Positions 13,981 through 25,745 of a stretch of DNA of 64,000 nucleotides are shown one piece after another. The DNA is from Alentia gelatinosa (lineage: Eukaryota > Annelida > Polychaeta > Phyllodocida > Polynoidae), in NCBI GenBank assembly GCA_950022655.1, contig OX465581.1, forward strand, positions 104,267,125 through 104,331,124. Direction: 5' to 3'. Below the pieces are notes generated by a model. The model worked only from the letters and a program-made list of their open reading frames with translations. It made no database searches and was not told the DNA's origin. The translations under genes and the position numbers were made by a program. How positions within the stretch are numbered: position 1 is the stretch's first letter; each line of letters begins with the position of its first letter.

Positions 13981-16900
13981 GCGCGTAAAGCGTAAATGTA
14001 CTGAAGGAGAAAACATTATGCACCGATATAAAAGTACGTGGTAATTTGGCAATCTGTATCGCCTACCCAAGCTATTCCATGTATGTAATACTTCCTCGGT
14101 CGATGCAAATAATCCGTTGCCTTATCTTAAGCTTGTGGATGAGACTTTCAAGAAGTATCGGTAGGATATCAGAAATTTGTGTTATGTTTATTTAAGTCAT
14201 CCCGGTGCATCTCCAATTAATACTCAAATGAAGGTTCAGTATGACAATAATGCAGAAGAAATTAAAGACCATATACGGCTTCTGACCTATTACTTTAGAC
14301 ATATGTGATAGCAAGTAGTCTCAAAGTAAACTTACTTTCATGGAGCGTTGATGCAATGATATAGGTGCGGAAATCCAGTGACATGCAAATCTTTTTCCAA
14401 TCAGTGAGATAATTGACATGATTGGTCCAAGGCTTATTTCATGATGAAGATCTGCGAAATTTCCAATATGCTTTTATCCAAATTACATGTACGTTTGAAA
14501 CTGTGATATCAAGAGCATTAACACACAGTGACATTCTATCAAGGAAAATCTTGAAAAAATATATAAGCGTCACATAAGAAATTCAACGCGTAATGCATTG
14601 ACCGACAAGAACATTATCATACTGGTTTTCACGCGTTCAAACACACTGGTAATTGTATTCCTTGTATTGATGCCAGAATATTCAATTTGTTTGTTTAAAG
14701 GTAATGTCAGTATATCCGGCGGATGCATTACACTGAGTCTCTCCAATGGGCACTGCCAACGTGTACAGACAAAATGAATTAATGGCAACTAGAAAAATTA
14801 CCATATCGGAACACCACAGACAAAATTTATGAAAAGTTTACATGCGCACACACATGTGGAATCTAAGAAATCAATATTTTGAATGTCAATAATACAAATC
14901 GTATAGACCAGCTATATGATACTATTTGGTGTTCCGATTGCAACAAATAAAATGTACCATTTCCCTATGTCATTGCTAACACCTAGAGCATTCTTTTGAT
15001 TGAATATATATACGAATCTAAATAATGTGGAATGAAACGGTTCATCCAAATAAAAACATTCGGTGTTAACATCCTATAATATCACTCTAAATACATAACT
15101 GACCCGACATCCAGCTTAAACAGCGCGTGTGTTTAAAAATCTTGTTTTAACAAATACGCTTAGTCATCTGTCCAAATATGGCCCGGCAAAGTTCTACACT
15201 CGGGGTGATGAGGTGGCACTCAGACACTACCAATTTGAGATAGGAAAGGAAGTAATAGAATAATCATTTTAAGATAGGATTTGTGCCAGCCACACGTGTG
15301 TGTATTAAAAAAGGCATATACACGAATGCTGGTTATATAGACAATCGCAGTTTATCAGGTGTTTCAGACAAAAGGCATGTATGTATGTAGTATGATATCG
15401 GCGAGTATGCATGTTAGTAAATTAGCATGCGGTCGATTGCCATACCAACAGAAGAGTACGTACATACCCATGTGTTTATCTAATGTGTTTAGTTTATACT
15501 TTATACTAATAGCTGTATAATATGATACTATTAAGGCACTTCCATAACTAACCTACCTTGTTCATTCATGTATTTGATTATACCTTTTGAAATCACAATA
15601 TTGTCTATCAGAATAAATGGTGTGTCACAAACACATTGAACAAATAGGCTTAGGCATTAGTCGTTATTTTACAATTCGTGTTTTCACTGTGGAAATTAGG
15701 TATGCGTCTTTTAAGCATTACAGAGCAATCTGTGATTGTTTGTTACAATTTTGAAACAAAGCAGAGTTTATAGGGGCGTTTGGTTGGGGATAGGCTTGGG
15801 ATGGGTGTAGACGCTGCTGGTTATTTCTTTCCTTGGCGTGCGTCAGGGGGTTAGAAGTCGCATTCCCGTCATCCAGATCCAGGATCCAAGCACCCCCTCC
15901 TTCTCCTACCACATGGTCCACCCCTGACCATGCCACCCCTCCATCTCCCGTCCGCCACTTGGCATTCCCCTCGCCGCGACACCGGCGTTGTCAACGACCT
16001 GCGATGGGCATCGAATGACATCAGAGCTTAATGCTGTTGACTCGCGCCCCCCGCTCGATTCTAATAGCGACTCGGGATAAAATTTTAACGGTGGCGCTGT
16101 AGCCCCGGCCCCGGGCCGGACCCCCCTCACCCTCGGGGCGCCCACCGAGCCGGCGCCCGGCATGGCGGTCACGTAGCCCGCTGCCCCGGCGGAGATTTAG
16201 CTTACAGGTCGGGGCGACGGCAGAAGTCGTGCCTTTGTTCTGTGTGCCGGGATAAGTCAGGGGCCTCGGCCGGGGCCGGGAGGGGAGACCGCGTCGCGGG
16301 GTGGGCCGCACCCCGCACCGGCCAGACCCCGCCCCGCCCCGCCGCCTCCGCCAATATTTGAGCTGTGTGACCATCATGCCAATGAGAGCACCAATCATCT
16401 AGCGGGCGACCAAAGATGCAGGCATTAAATTCTTATTTCTTATTTGCCGTGGAGTTGATCGTGAAAGGCAAGCTGGAGCACAGAGATCGAGCATCGTGGG
16501 TAGAACCAGGCACCCGGCTACCGAGCGGCCGCGACCAGAACACGAGGGAAAGGAAAGAGAGAAAAAATACAGGACGACATCCCACTCACTCTTGAGTTGT
16601 CGAACAAACTTTCGAGGAAAAGTGAATCTTCACCAATCCCCTCCACTCTCCAGCTATCGAACTATCTACCCATCGTCTTGGCGCGCGAGGCCCATCAGAA
16701 GCCAAAACCGACGTAATATTATCTAGAATCTCGCTTCAAAGTTCGACACACACACACACAACCACCAAGTTCTGACGGCCTGAAAATTAACCTGAAACGT
16801 TGATTACTGCTTCTGAGTGTGTGTGTGTGGCGTGTTTCTGTACTTTCTTTTTACAGTTTTAAAGTTGCTGATGCTCTGAGTTGGGTACATGGTGGATGGG

Positions 16901-18374
16901 GAAATGGGTGTTAGATGTGTGTGAGTGTGATGCGAGCAGTTGGTGACAAGTTGGGATAGGGTTGGAGGAGCCGGGGGTTGGGGGCAGTTTCCATATCCAT
17001 CTCCAATATTTCTGAGTGGAGTGTGCGTGCGCATGGGTGACTCTCCGTGATGAACACAATAAATCCCGTCTAATACGGCCCAGGGACAGCATCAGTCCAT
17101 CTGCACCCATATTACTTGGTCATGCCAGGCTACCCTCTCCCCCATACCACCCCTCCGGACGTGGCGGGCAGCCCTGGAGGTGGGCGGGCCTCTGACAGGC
17201 GTCCCTCCGGGCTGGAGGCGACATGACGCCCTGTTTGAAGGTCACACAACCTGGAGATGGCTACAAGGCACGCGGCGGAAGCCACGCGTCATTTGGCGTC
17301 AACGTTTTCGCTCACGTCCCACGATAACAGAATTACCCCATCACCACAGCACACCCCTGCGCCCACACCCCGCGTCACTATGTATATACAAGAAGGCACC
17401 CCAGCGGACCAGCACCCTCTTATACTCTCACCCAACCCCTCCTCATTCTCCTCTCCACATAGCACACATATCCCCTCACGGACATCTAGTCAACCTTCCA
17501 TGGCCCATGGTCCGAGCCAATATTGCGAATTGACATGTTCCCATCTAAATTGTCAGGAAACCGACACGAAAACATAGCAAGTATCCACCCAGATATGACC
17601 CGGCCTAATGGACAGCGTCTCCTCTCAGTACACAGGGGAAGGTCACGTGGACACGACACGCAGCCGAGCGTCCTTTTATTCAATAGAAAAGTCACCCACA
17701 GAAGACCTGAAGTACATTTAAGAAATATAGCAACCGCATCCTCTTGCCATCGTTTAGATGTATCTTCAGTGGTGTATCTTAAACATGTGGATACCACCTT
17801 TATTAGCGTTGGTGATCATTGAATTTTATACACTTATATAAATATCGTTATATTAATTTCATCAATACCTGAAGTTGGTTTCAAATTGGGTGTGGAATGT
17901 GCATACCTATTTCTGTAGGATCCTAGAACATCTACTATTTAAAACATACAAACTGGAATTGTAAATATATTTCGAAATGATTTGATCAAAGTAAATAAGT
18001 AACTTAAACTCAAATATAAAACGAATTAAGATAGTCTATTTCTCTAATTTGGAATCAAACTGAAATGTTGAAAAGAAACAGCTGTCTTGATGGTTCTGAC
18101 GGGAAACAAGTTATGAGTCAATTATAAACCTACAGGATTACACAGAAGACGTATTGCTCTGGATTTAATACTACCACCCCAGTTTTCTCCATTTAACTAT
18201 GAGTTCATGTCCTTTTTTATATTGTAGGTAATAGACTAACCATTATACATCATCTAACTACTAATGGGAAAAAAACATATCCAGCTCCATAATCCCTAAT
18301 GATGGTACGGCTGTGATCTTTAGTTTGAAGTCCCAATGAATGAAATGGGGTTTTCTGGTTATCTCTCTCCCCTG

Positions 18375-18400
18375 CCCCCCCCCCTCCCCCCCCCCCCCCC
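18375..18400. repeat. poly-C tract
   Basis: A run of C interrupted once by T. Confidence 0.9.
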
Positions 18401-18539
18401 AGTTTGCGATGCACGATTTCTCACAGAAAACACACACAAAATACACAAGGACAAAACTTACTGCAAAATAGGGACTCTAACAAATTATAAAAGAACCTTT
18501 TCACAGAGAACACCTAACTTTTAGACAGATTATAACTCT

Positions 18540-19290
18540 GAAGATTATATGTTGTTTTCTGTGACAATGAACAGGGGAGAGCCAGAAACGGTAGCTTCCA
18601 CTTGTTTGTAGACTCAGATCCTGAACGCACCACCAACTCTGTTGGAGTTTCTGAAGTGTAAAATCCCAGAATCATTGAGGTGTCGGATCATGAACTATAA
18701 ATAATCAGTCATTGCAATATCAACATCTTTCAGGCATGCTGCATTATCAAGCAGGTTCAATAATCCAAGGCCCGAAGGACAAATATGCCTATCAAATACT
18801 CTGATGGAGGCACTGACCATCACATTACACTTGGTTATTTCAAATGTCCTATCTACATTATTAAGCAGCAAGGCATTAGCTTATACATAGGATCAGTGTG
18901 TTCTCCAATACAAAACTCATGTAATCCAGCAGAGAGGGCCATTTCAAATTTAAAACCTCACCCTTAAAAGATGTATCCTGAGGACCTTGCAAGCTCTGAG
19001 ACAGATGTTGCACTGAAAAGGTGCAACTCGATGACAGTTATCCCAAAGCTCATTCAAAGTGTACCTGAGCTCAAAGAGGAATGAACACACTCAATGTTTG
19101 ACAAGAAAGGAGCTGAAAAGTTCATTTCAGCATTTACTTTTGGAATCAATTTCCAGAAAGTTGACATGGAGAATTCATGAAGAGTCACACCAGATAGATT
19201 ATAAAAGATGGCTGGACAAGCAAAAAATCATTCATCGGTACCTGTTCCAAATACAAAAATATGATGACCTGACATGCTGGTCACTATAAC
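18540..19290 (+). pseudogene. Decayed DDE-type transposase-like gene
   Basis: Pieces of one protein are found in order but in shifting frames. GEPETVAST lies near 18577. IKYSDGGTDHHITLGYF follows near 18790, then NSCNPAERAISNLK, CNSMTVIPKLI, PELKEEW and finally HRYLFQIQKYDD near 19230-19260. The signatures SDGGPDHR, NPVER, CNSM, PELKE-W and YxFQIxKC belong, from memory, to an unnamed transposase-like family common in invertebrate genomes. The Asp of SDGG and the Glu of NPAER would be catalytic residues. Stops and frameshifts break it repeatedly, so it is inactive. The region is poor in CpG, consistent with methylation-driven decay. Confidence 0.65.
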
Positions 19291-22200
19291 ACTCAAATCC
19301 TATTATTCTTCACTCAGCATGAGTATCAGAATTAGAGAACGTTAGGAACCTGTTAACAAGGTCCATTGTTAGTCATCATGTCACTGAAACTATCCTTGAT
19401 ACTGCAGGAGGAAGTGAAGGCAAAATGTAATCAGATAAGAAAAAGAGAGAGATAAAATTAAGAATTTAAGGGAGGTAGCCAAGCTGAGAGTGAGAAAAAG
19501 GTGACTGTATATTTGATTACTCTAAATCTTTGTATCCTAGTTGAGTGTGTTTATGTCTGAACCAGAGTGCTGTTGTCTAGGAGGCAAAAGGTATACTTTC
19601 TCAAACTATTATTAGGGTATAACTTTTTATGTGGACTTGTCAAATCCAGATCACAAAGCCTCCTGGAAAGGTAAGATTTTGGATAAGATATGATTGAATA
19701 AAATTATTGAGTACAAACTGCCTGGATCAACCTTGTAGCATACTTTGTTATTCTAATAGGATGAACATGTTAGTAAAGTAAATCAAAGTAAGTCTAATTG
19801 AGCAAATTGGATGTTAACTACCCAAACAAACAAATGAACGTCATTTTATGGCTTTCACATTGGCTAATTTGACAAGTGTTACTAGTCTGGTTACTGAAAC
19901 TCAGAGGCGAAAATCTTTCTTGGAGATCACAGATTATGACTGTTCACTAAATAAACAACATGAAGTCACAATGTTTCCTTTGTTTGGTTGAGTCTGAGAT
20001 AAAACTATTAACAAAAATATTGTTTAGGGGCCATTGCATGCAAAATTCCTGAAAAAAACTAACTGACCACCCATCCTGTATATATATATATATATATAAT
20101 ACACCAACCTATTTGCAGCAGGTGGTGCATATATGTATTACCATAGAGTATAAGTGATCAGGTGTTACCTTGAGGCATCATTTTCCAAGTTCTACAAAAT
20201 CATTGTTGTTTCTTTATTTTTAAAAAGGGAAAATAACTGATCAACTTGACAGAATGTAAGTATGACATAATATTTAGAATTTATAGAAAAATGATATATG
20301 ATATTAAGTGTCACCTGTCAGATTACATAATGAAGTTATCATTAGCAGACATCATTTTTTCTTTATTTCATCAGATTCATTTATATTATAAATGATAAAT
20401 CTAGATAACAAAAGCACTGCTATGTGATGTCACCTGCAGATTAGAAATTCTTGTTTGGTGTCCATCAGCAAGTTTTAATGTGTTTTTATCCTAACCAATG
20501 ATCGGGGTCACCTAAATCATCAGAAGTAGGAGAGATTTTGGCTTCAGCATGGACTAGGGGCCCATCTATCAGCATCTATGAACATGGGTTATTCAACACA
20601 CCCCTCTTCTTCACAAAAGTTTATACAAGGATAAAAGCTGGGATTGAGGAAAAAAATCAGAAATTGAAAACCCTAAGCATTTATAACATTATTATGGAAC
20701 ATAATGTCTACGAATCTGTATATATATTCTAATTTCCCTTAATTTTAATATTTCTTCTAGTATTTGAAGAGAGATAAATGTGAAAAAAGGAGATGCCACT
20801 TAAATATTGTTGTCAGTATGTAGGAATGTGGAATTCTGTCATTTATCGGCAAACCTGCATCCCATTTACAGCTAACCATAACCAGAATGGCAGAATTTAG
20901 GACCTAAGTCGTTTATGCTATTTATGTCCTCAATGTTGATGCTGACTGAAGGAATAGATAATAAACCTAGGTTTTTGAGTCAGGTAACCAGAAACACCCC
21001 TATTTTTTTGGGCCTTACAAGACGAGAAACTGCACTATCATAGGGATACAACACTACACACATTTGCGGTACCATTCACCAGCATTGGCGTTGATTGAAT
21101 AGGGACCTGTAAATTTATACATGTGTGTATTCTTAAATGTGCTCCCAAGGGAAAGACTTTTAACTCTTTGTAGCGAGATTAGTCCAATGTGTACTATCGT
21201 AAGTTTTGTTAAATTGGTGGTAGGATATATACTTTACGCATTGTAAAACATCGAAACTCAATACCATCTACCTATTAATCAACTATATCATGCAAACTGA
21301 TAGAAAATAATGCAACAAAATACATGTAGCGTGAAACAATAATTTGATTGATACAAAAATCGTGAGAGAAATATGAATGTTTCCTTGATAAACTTTCATT
21401 TCATAAAAAATAATATAACGATACATTTTATTAATTGGCTTTATTATCAAATACAATTAAGGTTATACACGCACTATTCTTATCCAATAGAATATATATA
21501 TACGGTTAACACAACAGTGTTCCCATGACAACCTTCTGGTGCCAAAATACATGTAATGGACCTTAACAAGCACAGTGTATATTATTTCCCTGTGTTGATA
21601 CCTCTGACTGGCGGACGGAATCCACAATAATCTCTAAACGATGCAAATAGCAACAAATACGCTAATATATTGCGCTTGGTCGCTCAGCTACGAATATATT
21701 TATCTTATATCGTAAATATCATATAACAGACTAACTGTATATCAAAGTTATCAATTCGCGTCACGACGTATGTATATTCTGGTAAATACACTAAAAATTG
21801 GTACATATATAGAATACAAGATGCCCATATAAGATTTAGGCATAATACCTTATATATGACAATACCGTCATACGAATAAAATTTGGACCGTTTAGACTTG
21901 ATTTTGACTTGTGGTTTATGTGAGGCACATGTACATGTATGCCTCTCGAAGAGACGTGTATATATATCAAGGGGGTAAGACCCATACCACACTACATAAC
22001 TTGTTACGATACGAACGGCGAAAATACATCACATTTGTGAAAGGTCGCGCTCAATAATATCAACGCCATAATGGCAATAGGCACACAGACATCACAGATG
22101 AAGACGTTTGGACAAGTTTAACATGATACAGACACAGGGTATGGACGGTTTCTTCAGTCTCCTTACAAACATTTTATAGTACGATCCTATTCAATTGCAC

Positions 22201-25200
22201 ATTCATAGTTTTCATCATATTTCCATCGCTAACTCAACGTAACATTATATAATACATACATGTATAATTTTTCATCTACTATGTATCCACGTTTGACATT
22301 TTCATCATTCTTATGCCGTCTATCATATATCTAAGTTTACCATATAAAATACATGTTAAAAGTGCATTTTAACCATAATCTACACGATTTTATCACCATT
22401 AACTGGTTTCGAAATCAGATAGCAGTCTAGTTGTGGTCTCAATTGATTTAATGTAGTTCTGGCTGTGCGATTGGATTTCGTGACAGACTAGGTATAAATG
22501 CGTAATAAATCGTTTAGATGACAGCAACCTCATTTCCAACACAGTGTACTTACAATACATTTGCTAATGATAACAATTCACATAACATGCTATGTGTTGG
22601 TCACAAAGCCTTTCTATTCAAGCATTCTCTGGACCTTACAACTTCTATGCATGTAGGCTGGGATTACACTCAAATGTCATTAATAACTCAGGAGTTGGCG
22701 TCATCGCCTAACTCCTTACTCAGAGGTACGTGAAGTACAGATACCTTCTTCTTTACTCTAGAAGGATATTCTCACAACAAAATTCGATTACCGTGTAACC
22801 TAAAAGTATTTCTGTATAAAATCAGGAGCCAAAAGGAGAAAATGGATTTCACAGGCAATGCAGCAGTTAGTGTGTAGGAACAGTAGGGTGGAGTGTGGAG
22901 GAAGGTTGGGGGGGAGTACTTCAGACCAGGTGTGGATACAGTGGCCACTGACCAGAGATGACCGAGGGGTTAATAGTCATGGGGACTGGTGCTTGATCCC
23001 TGCTTGACCGGTGCCCGAGGGCAGGCGACGGACATTACGACCCGGGAAGGACCCTACAAGCCGCAACTGCCCATTCAGCGGGACGGAGGGACCACTGGCA
23101 CTGATGCCATCGAGTACACTGACTATTCAAGTCGGCCTGCTGTCCACAGGCCCTCACAGGATCGAGCACCGAGGCTACACCCCTCGCTCTCACAACACTC
23201 TCACTACTTCAAATGGACACCGTATTGCGAGGGTGACAGAGGCTGTGTGCCCTGTAGTGGACAGAATTGGGGGAGGCAGTAGTCTTAGGACCCTCGGGGT
23301 GTTGTTGCATGTGGTCAGTGTGGACCCGCGTTCAACATTAACGGTTCTTATACCCATGAGACCACCGTAGTGAAAACACACAGTCTGACACAGGCATTGG
23401 GCGGGTTCCTAAAATAAAGACTTGGGTATCGATCTAGCTATGCGCAAATCCATATTATTTTCGGGAACTCAGGTTGATGAATCATATCTTTATCATTATC
23501 CAGAATTCAATATTCTGGATCAAGATTAATAACACACATTCATAATCGAAAGTTCAGTCTGAACTAGAGCGAAAGCAAATTTTTAAGTCATATTCAGGAA
23601 CCAGGCCCTTACCCCGGACCCGTGAATGGCAAAAGGACGAACACTAGAAATAAGGCAGACTTTACATTGGTATTATCACAAACTTATGAGTATATAGAAA
23701 CAAAGAAAAACAGCGATAACTGTTTGTGGATGAAAGAATCTCCTTAAATTACAATGAATTACTATGACAAGCACTTTTGACTAGACACAAAGATTATGAC
23801 CCTTTTACTAAAAAAAATAGACCATCGTGCTTCTAAAGATGAAAGTGATATACATGTGCATAATAGGAGATATAAAACATTAAGTATACATTGCTAACAT
23901 TGATAAAACCATTCATTCATACTGTGCGGCAGTACAGACTAAAAAATAAATCAACGCAGCAAGATGCAGCTTAGAAAGTATACCAGATACAATACAAGGT
24001 CCATGTGAAATGAATGTACTTGGTCACTTTATTCGGCACCACTTAGAAACTGTTTGCCTCCTCCTTGTATAATACAAAGCATTTAAAAGGACTCAATGGG
24101 AATCGGGACTTTATAGCACGTAACACTTTACGTCAACCTCTCGCGCTGGACGAGATTTGGAGACGTTATCACGTGGATAGAGAAGAAGCCTGCTGCTGGT
24201 AGCCAGTGGCCCTCACCAAGCTGGTAAACTCGGCGCGGGAACAAGCACAATATTGACACTCGGTTTCTTTCTATGGCCGCAAAGTAGCGCCACAACACGA
24301 GGTCTGATCAATTTCTTAGCTGTAATACCTTTGGTCCACCCTCTCTGAACGAGCGATTTGCGCCTCCAATGGAGTGAGGGAATTCTCCAAATCATGACAA
24401 CTAAGCATGGCCAGACTAATAGCAGTTAATTCGCTCTTCATGAAGACTAGGGTACAGTGTTTATTTACACCTCAACAAAAGTTGGACAATTGATTAAGAT
24501 GCTAATCACTAGTGAGCTCCAGTAAATTGTTTCCACCACATGTTTTGACACTGATGTTGTAGGGTTTATTAAGTAAGTAGTATCCAGGGAGGTGTGGTTG
24601 TGGGTGGTCTTACCCTAAATACTCGTGAAAACAAACTACACCCTACCGGTTAGGCACCCTCTCTCGGTTTAGACCCCAATAAGGCATTCGACACTATTTG
24701 GCAATACAACAGAATACTGCTCTCATAGCCTGAAAAAAGTTTCTGTAAGCATTGCTTGCTGCAGCCTTGTGTATGGCGGTCAGATTTCTGAACAAACTGA
24801 CACACAGAACTTGTATGTGTACAGCGCATTCTCCCTACTGTCATCTCATGCTGTTTGTTCTGTAGTATTTTCAGTTTGCCTTATTGTGGTTCTGTACACT
24901 CAATAGAGCAAACCAAGGATGGATGGTCGACCCATACTGAACAACTACAAAACTACCAACACAGTCCTGGCCTATTCCCGATCTTCATATCTTATTTATT
25001 ATCAATGGGAAACATCATGGTATCATTCAGTATAATCAATTTTGTGGAAGTGAGAAATATTGTAGCTCTTTCAACCTCATTGCATGCATAGATGTCTGCT
25101 AGCTTTGCACGTATTCTTTGCAAATATACTGAGTTCGAATTCTCGCGAAAAGCTAATATTTATGGTGAAAAGCAATGGCTACAACGAACAGTTCTCAGTT

Positions 25201-25311
25201 GGAATAATGCACGGTCTCTCTTCGAAATACTGCGAGCGTTCAGTGAAATACAAATCTCAATGTCAAAAGAACGTGACGCCTATAGGGTCGCCTTGACCCC
25301 ATATTAATATC
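19291..25311. other. Non-coding DNA, AT-rich
   Basis: 19291-20760 is CpG-poor like the transposase remnant and may be part of the same insertion; an open stretch near 20538-20730 is not recognised. A (TA)n tract lies near 20078-20099. A GC-richer patch at about 22900-23380 has overlapping open frames without known motifs. A hairpin with ATCCAGAAT/ATTCTGGAT arms lies at 23498-23520. Confidence 0.5.
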
Positions 25312-25745
25312 TTGAAGAGAGTCTTGATGTTGGAGAGTCTTGATGTACAGAATTGTGTAACTGATCCTGTAAAGGAAACTCGAAGATCTGAGAAAATCTG
25401 TTTAAAAACTAGAAAACCAAATACGGAAAAATATAAAAGATCTGCACTGGCAACAGGTATAAAAATATGGGATAGATTACCCAAGGAAATTCAAATGAAA
25501 CAAGTTGGTGATCATTTCAAAATGAATGTCAAAGAGTACTTATTGAAAGAAACCGAAGTATTACTGAATATTTAACAAATGAAGATCATATAATATGATT
25601 GATGTATCGTCCTGTCACGTCTTGTATCGTCATGTACCGTCTGCACGGGAAATAGTGTGGAAGATCGCCTGTTAAGTTAGGTGAACACTAATGATTCCTT
25701 TTCTTTTGAATAAACACGTCTTTGATACAAAAAAAAAAAAAAAAA
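25312..25745 (+). mobile_element. LINE (non-LTR retrotransposon) 3' end with polyA tail
   Basis: An 87-codon frame (25312-25575) reads TRKPNTEKYKRSALATGIKIWDR and then LPKEIQ and HFKMNVKEYLLKE. This is the typical C-terminus after the reverse transcriptase of CR1/L2/Jockey-like elements (TEKY..S....IWN.LP.EI....FK...K.YLL). After the stop come about 130 bp of UTR, AATAAA at 25709-25714 and a poly-A tail at 25729-25745. The element is 5'-truncated; 25085-25311 may belong to it but is not recognised. Confidence 0.75.

Larger units (their letters stand above)
12563..18539. other. Non-coding flank with GC-rich islands
   Basis: AT-rich DNA alternates with GC-rich islands at about 12870-13980, 15880-16390 and 17100-17500. 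The first island contains a 177-codon minus-strand open frame (13490-14023) with no recognisable domain. A poly-C tract lies at 18375-18400. No gene is recognised. Confidence 0.5.

Noticed and set aside
13490..14023. 177-codon open frame on the minus strand
   Set aside because: GC-rich island with no recognisable protein features or supporting splice signals.
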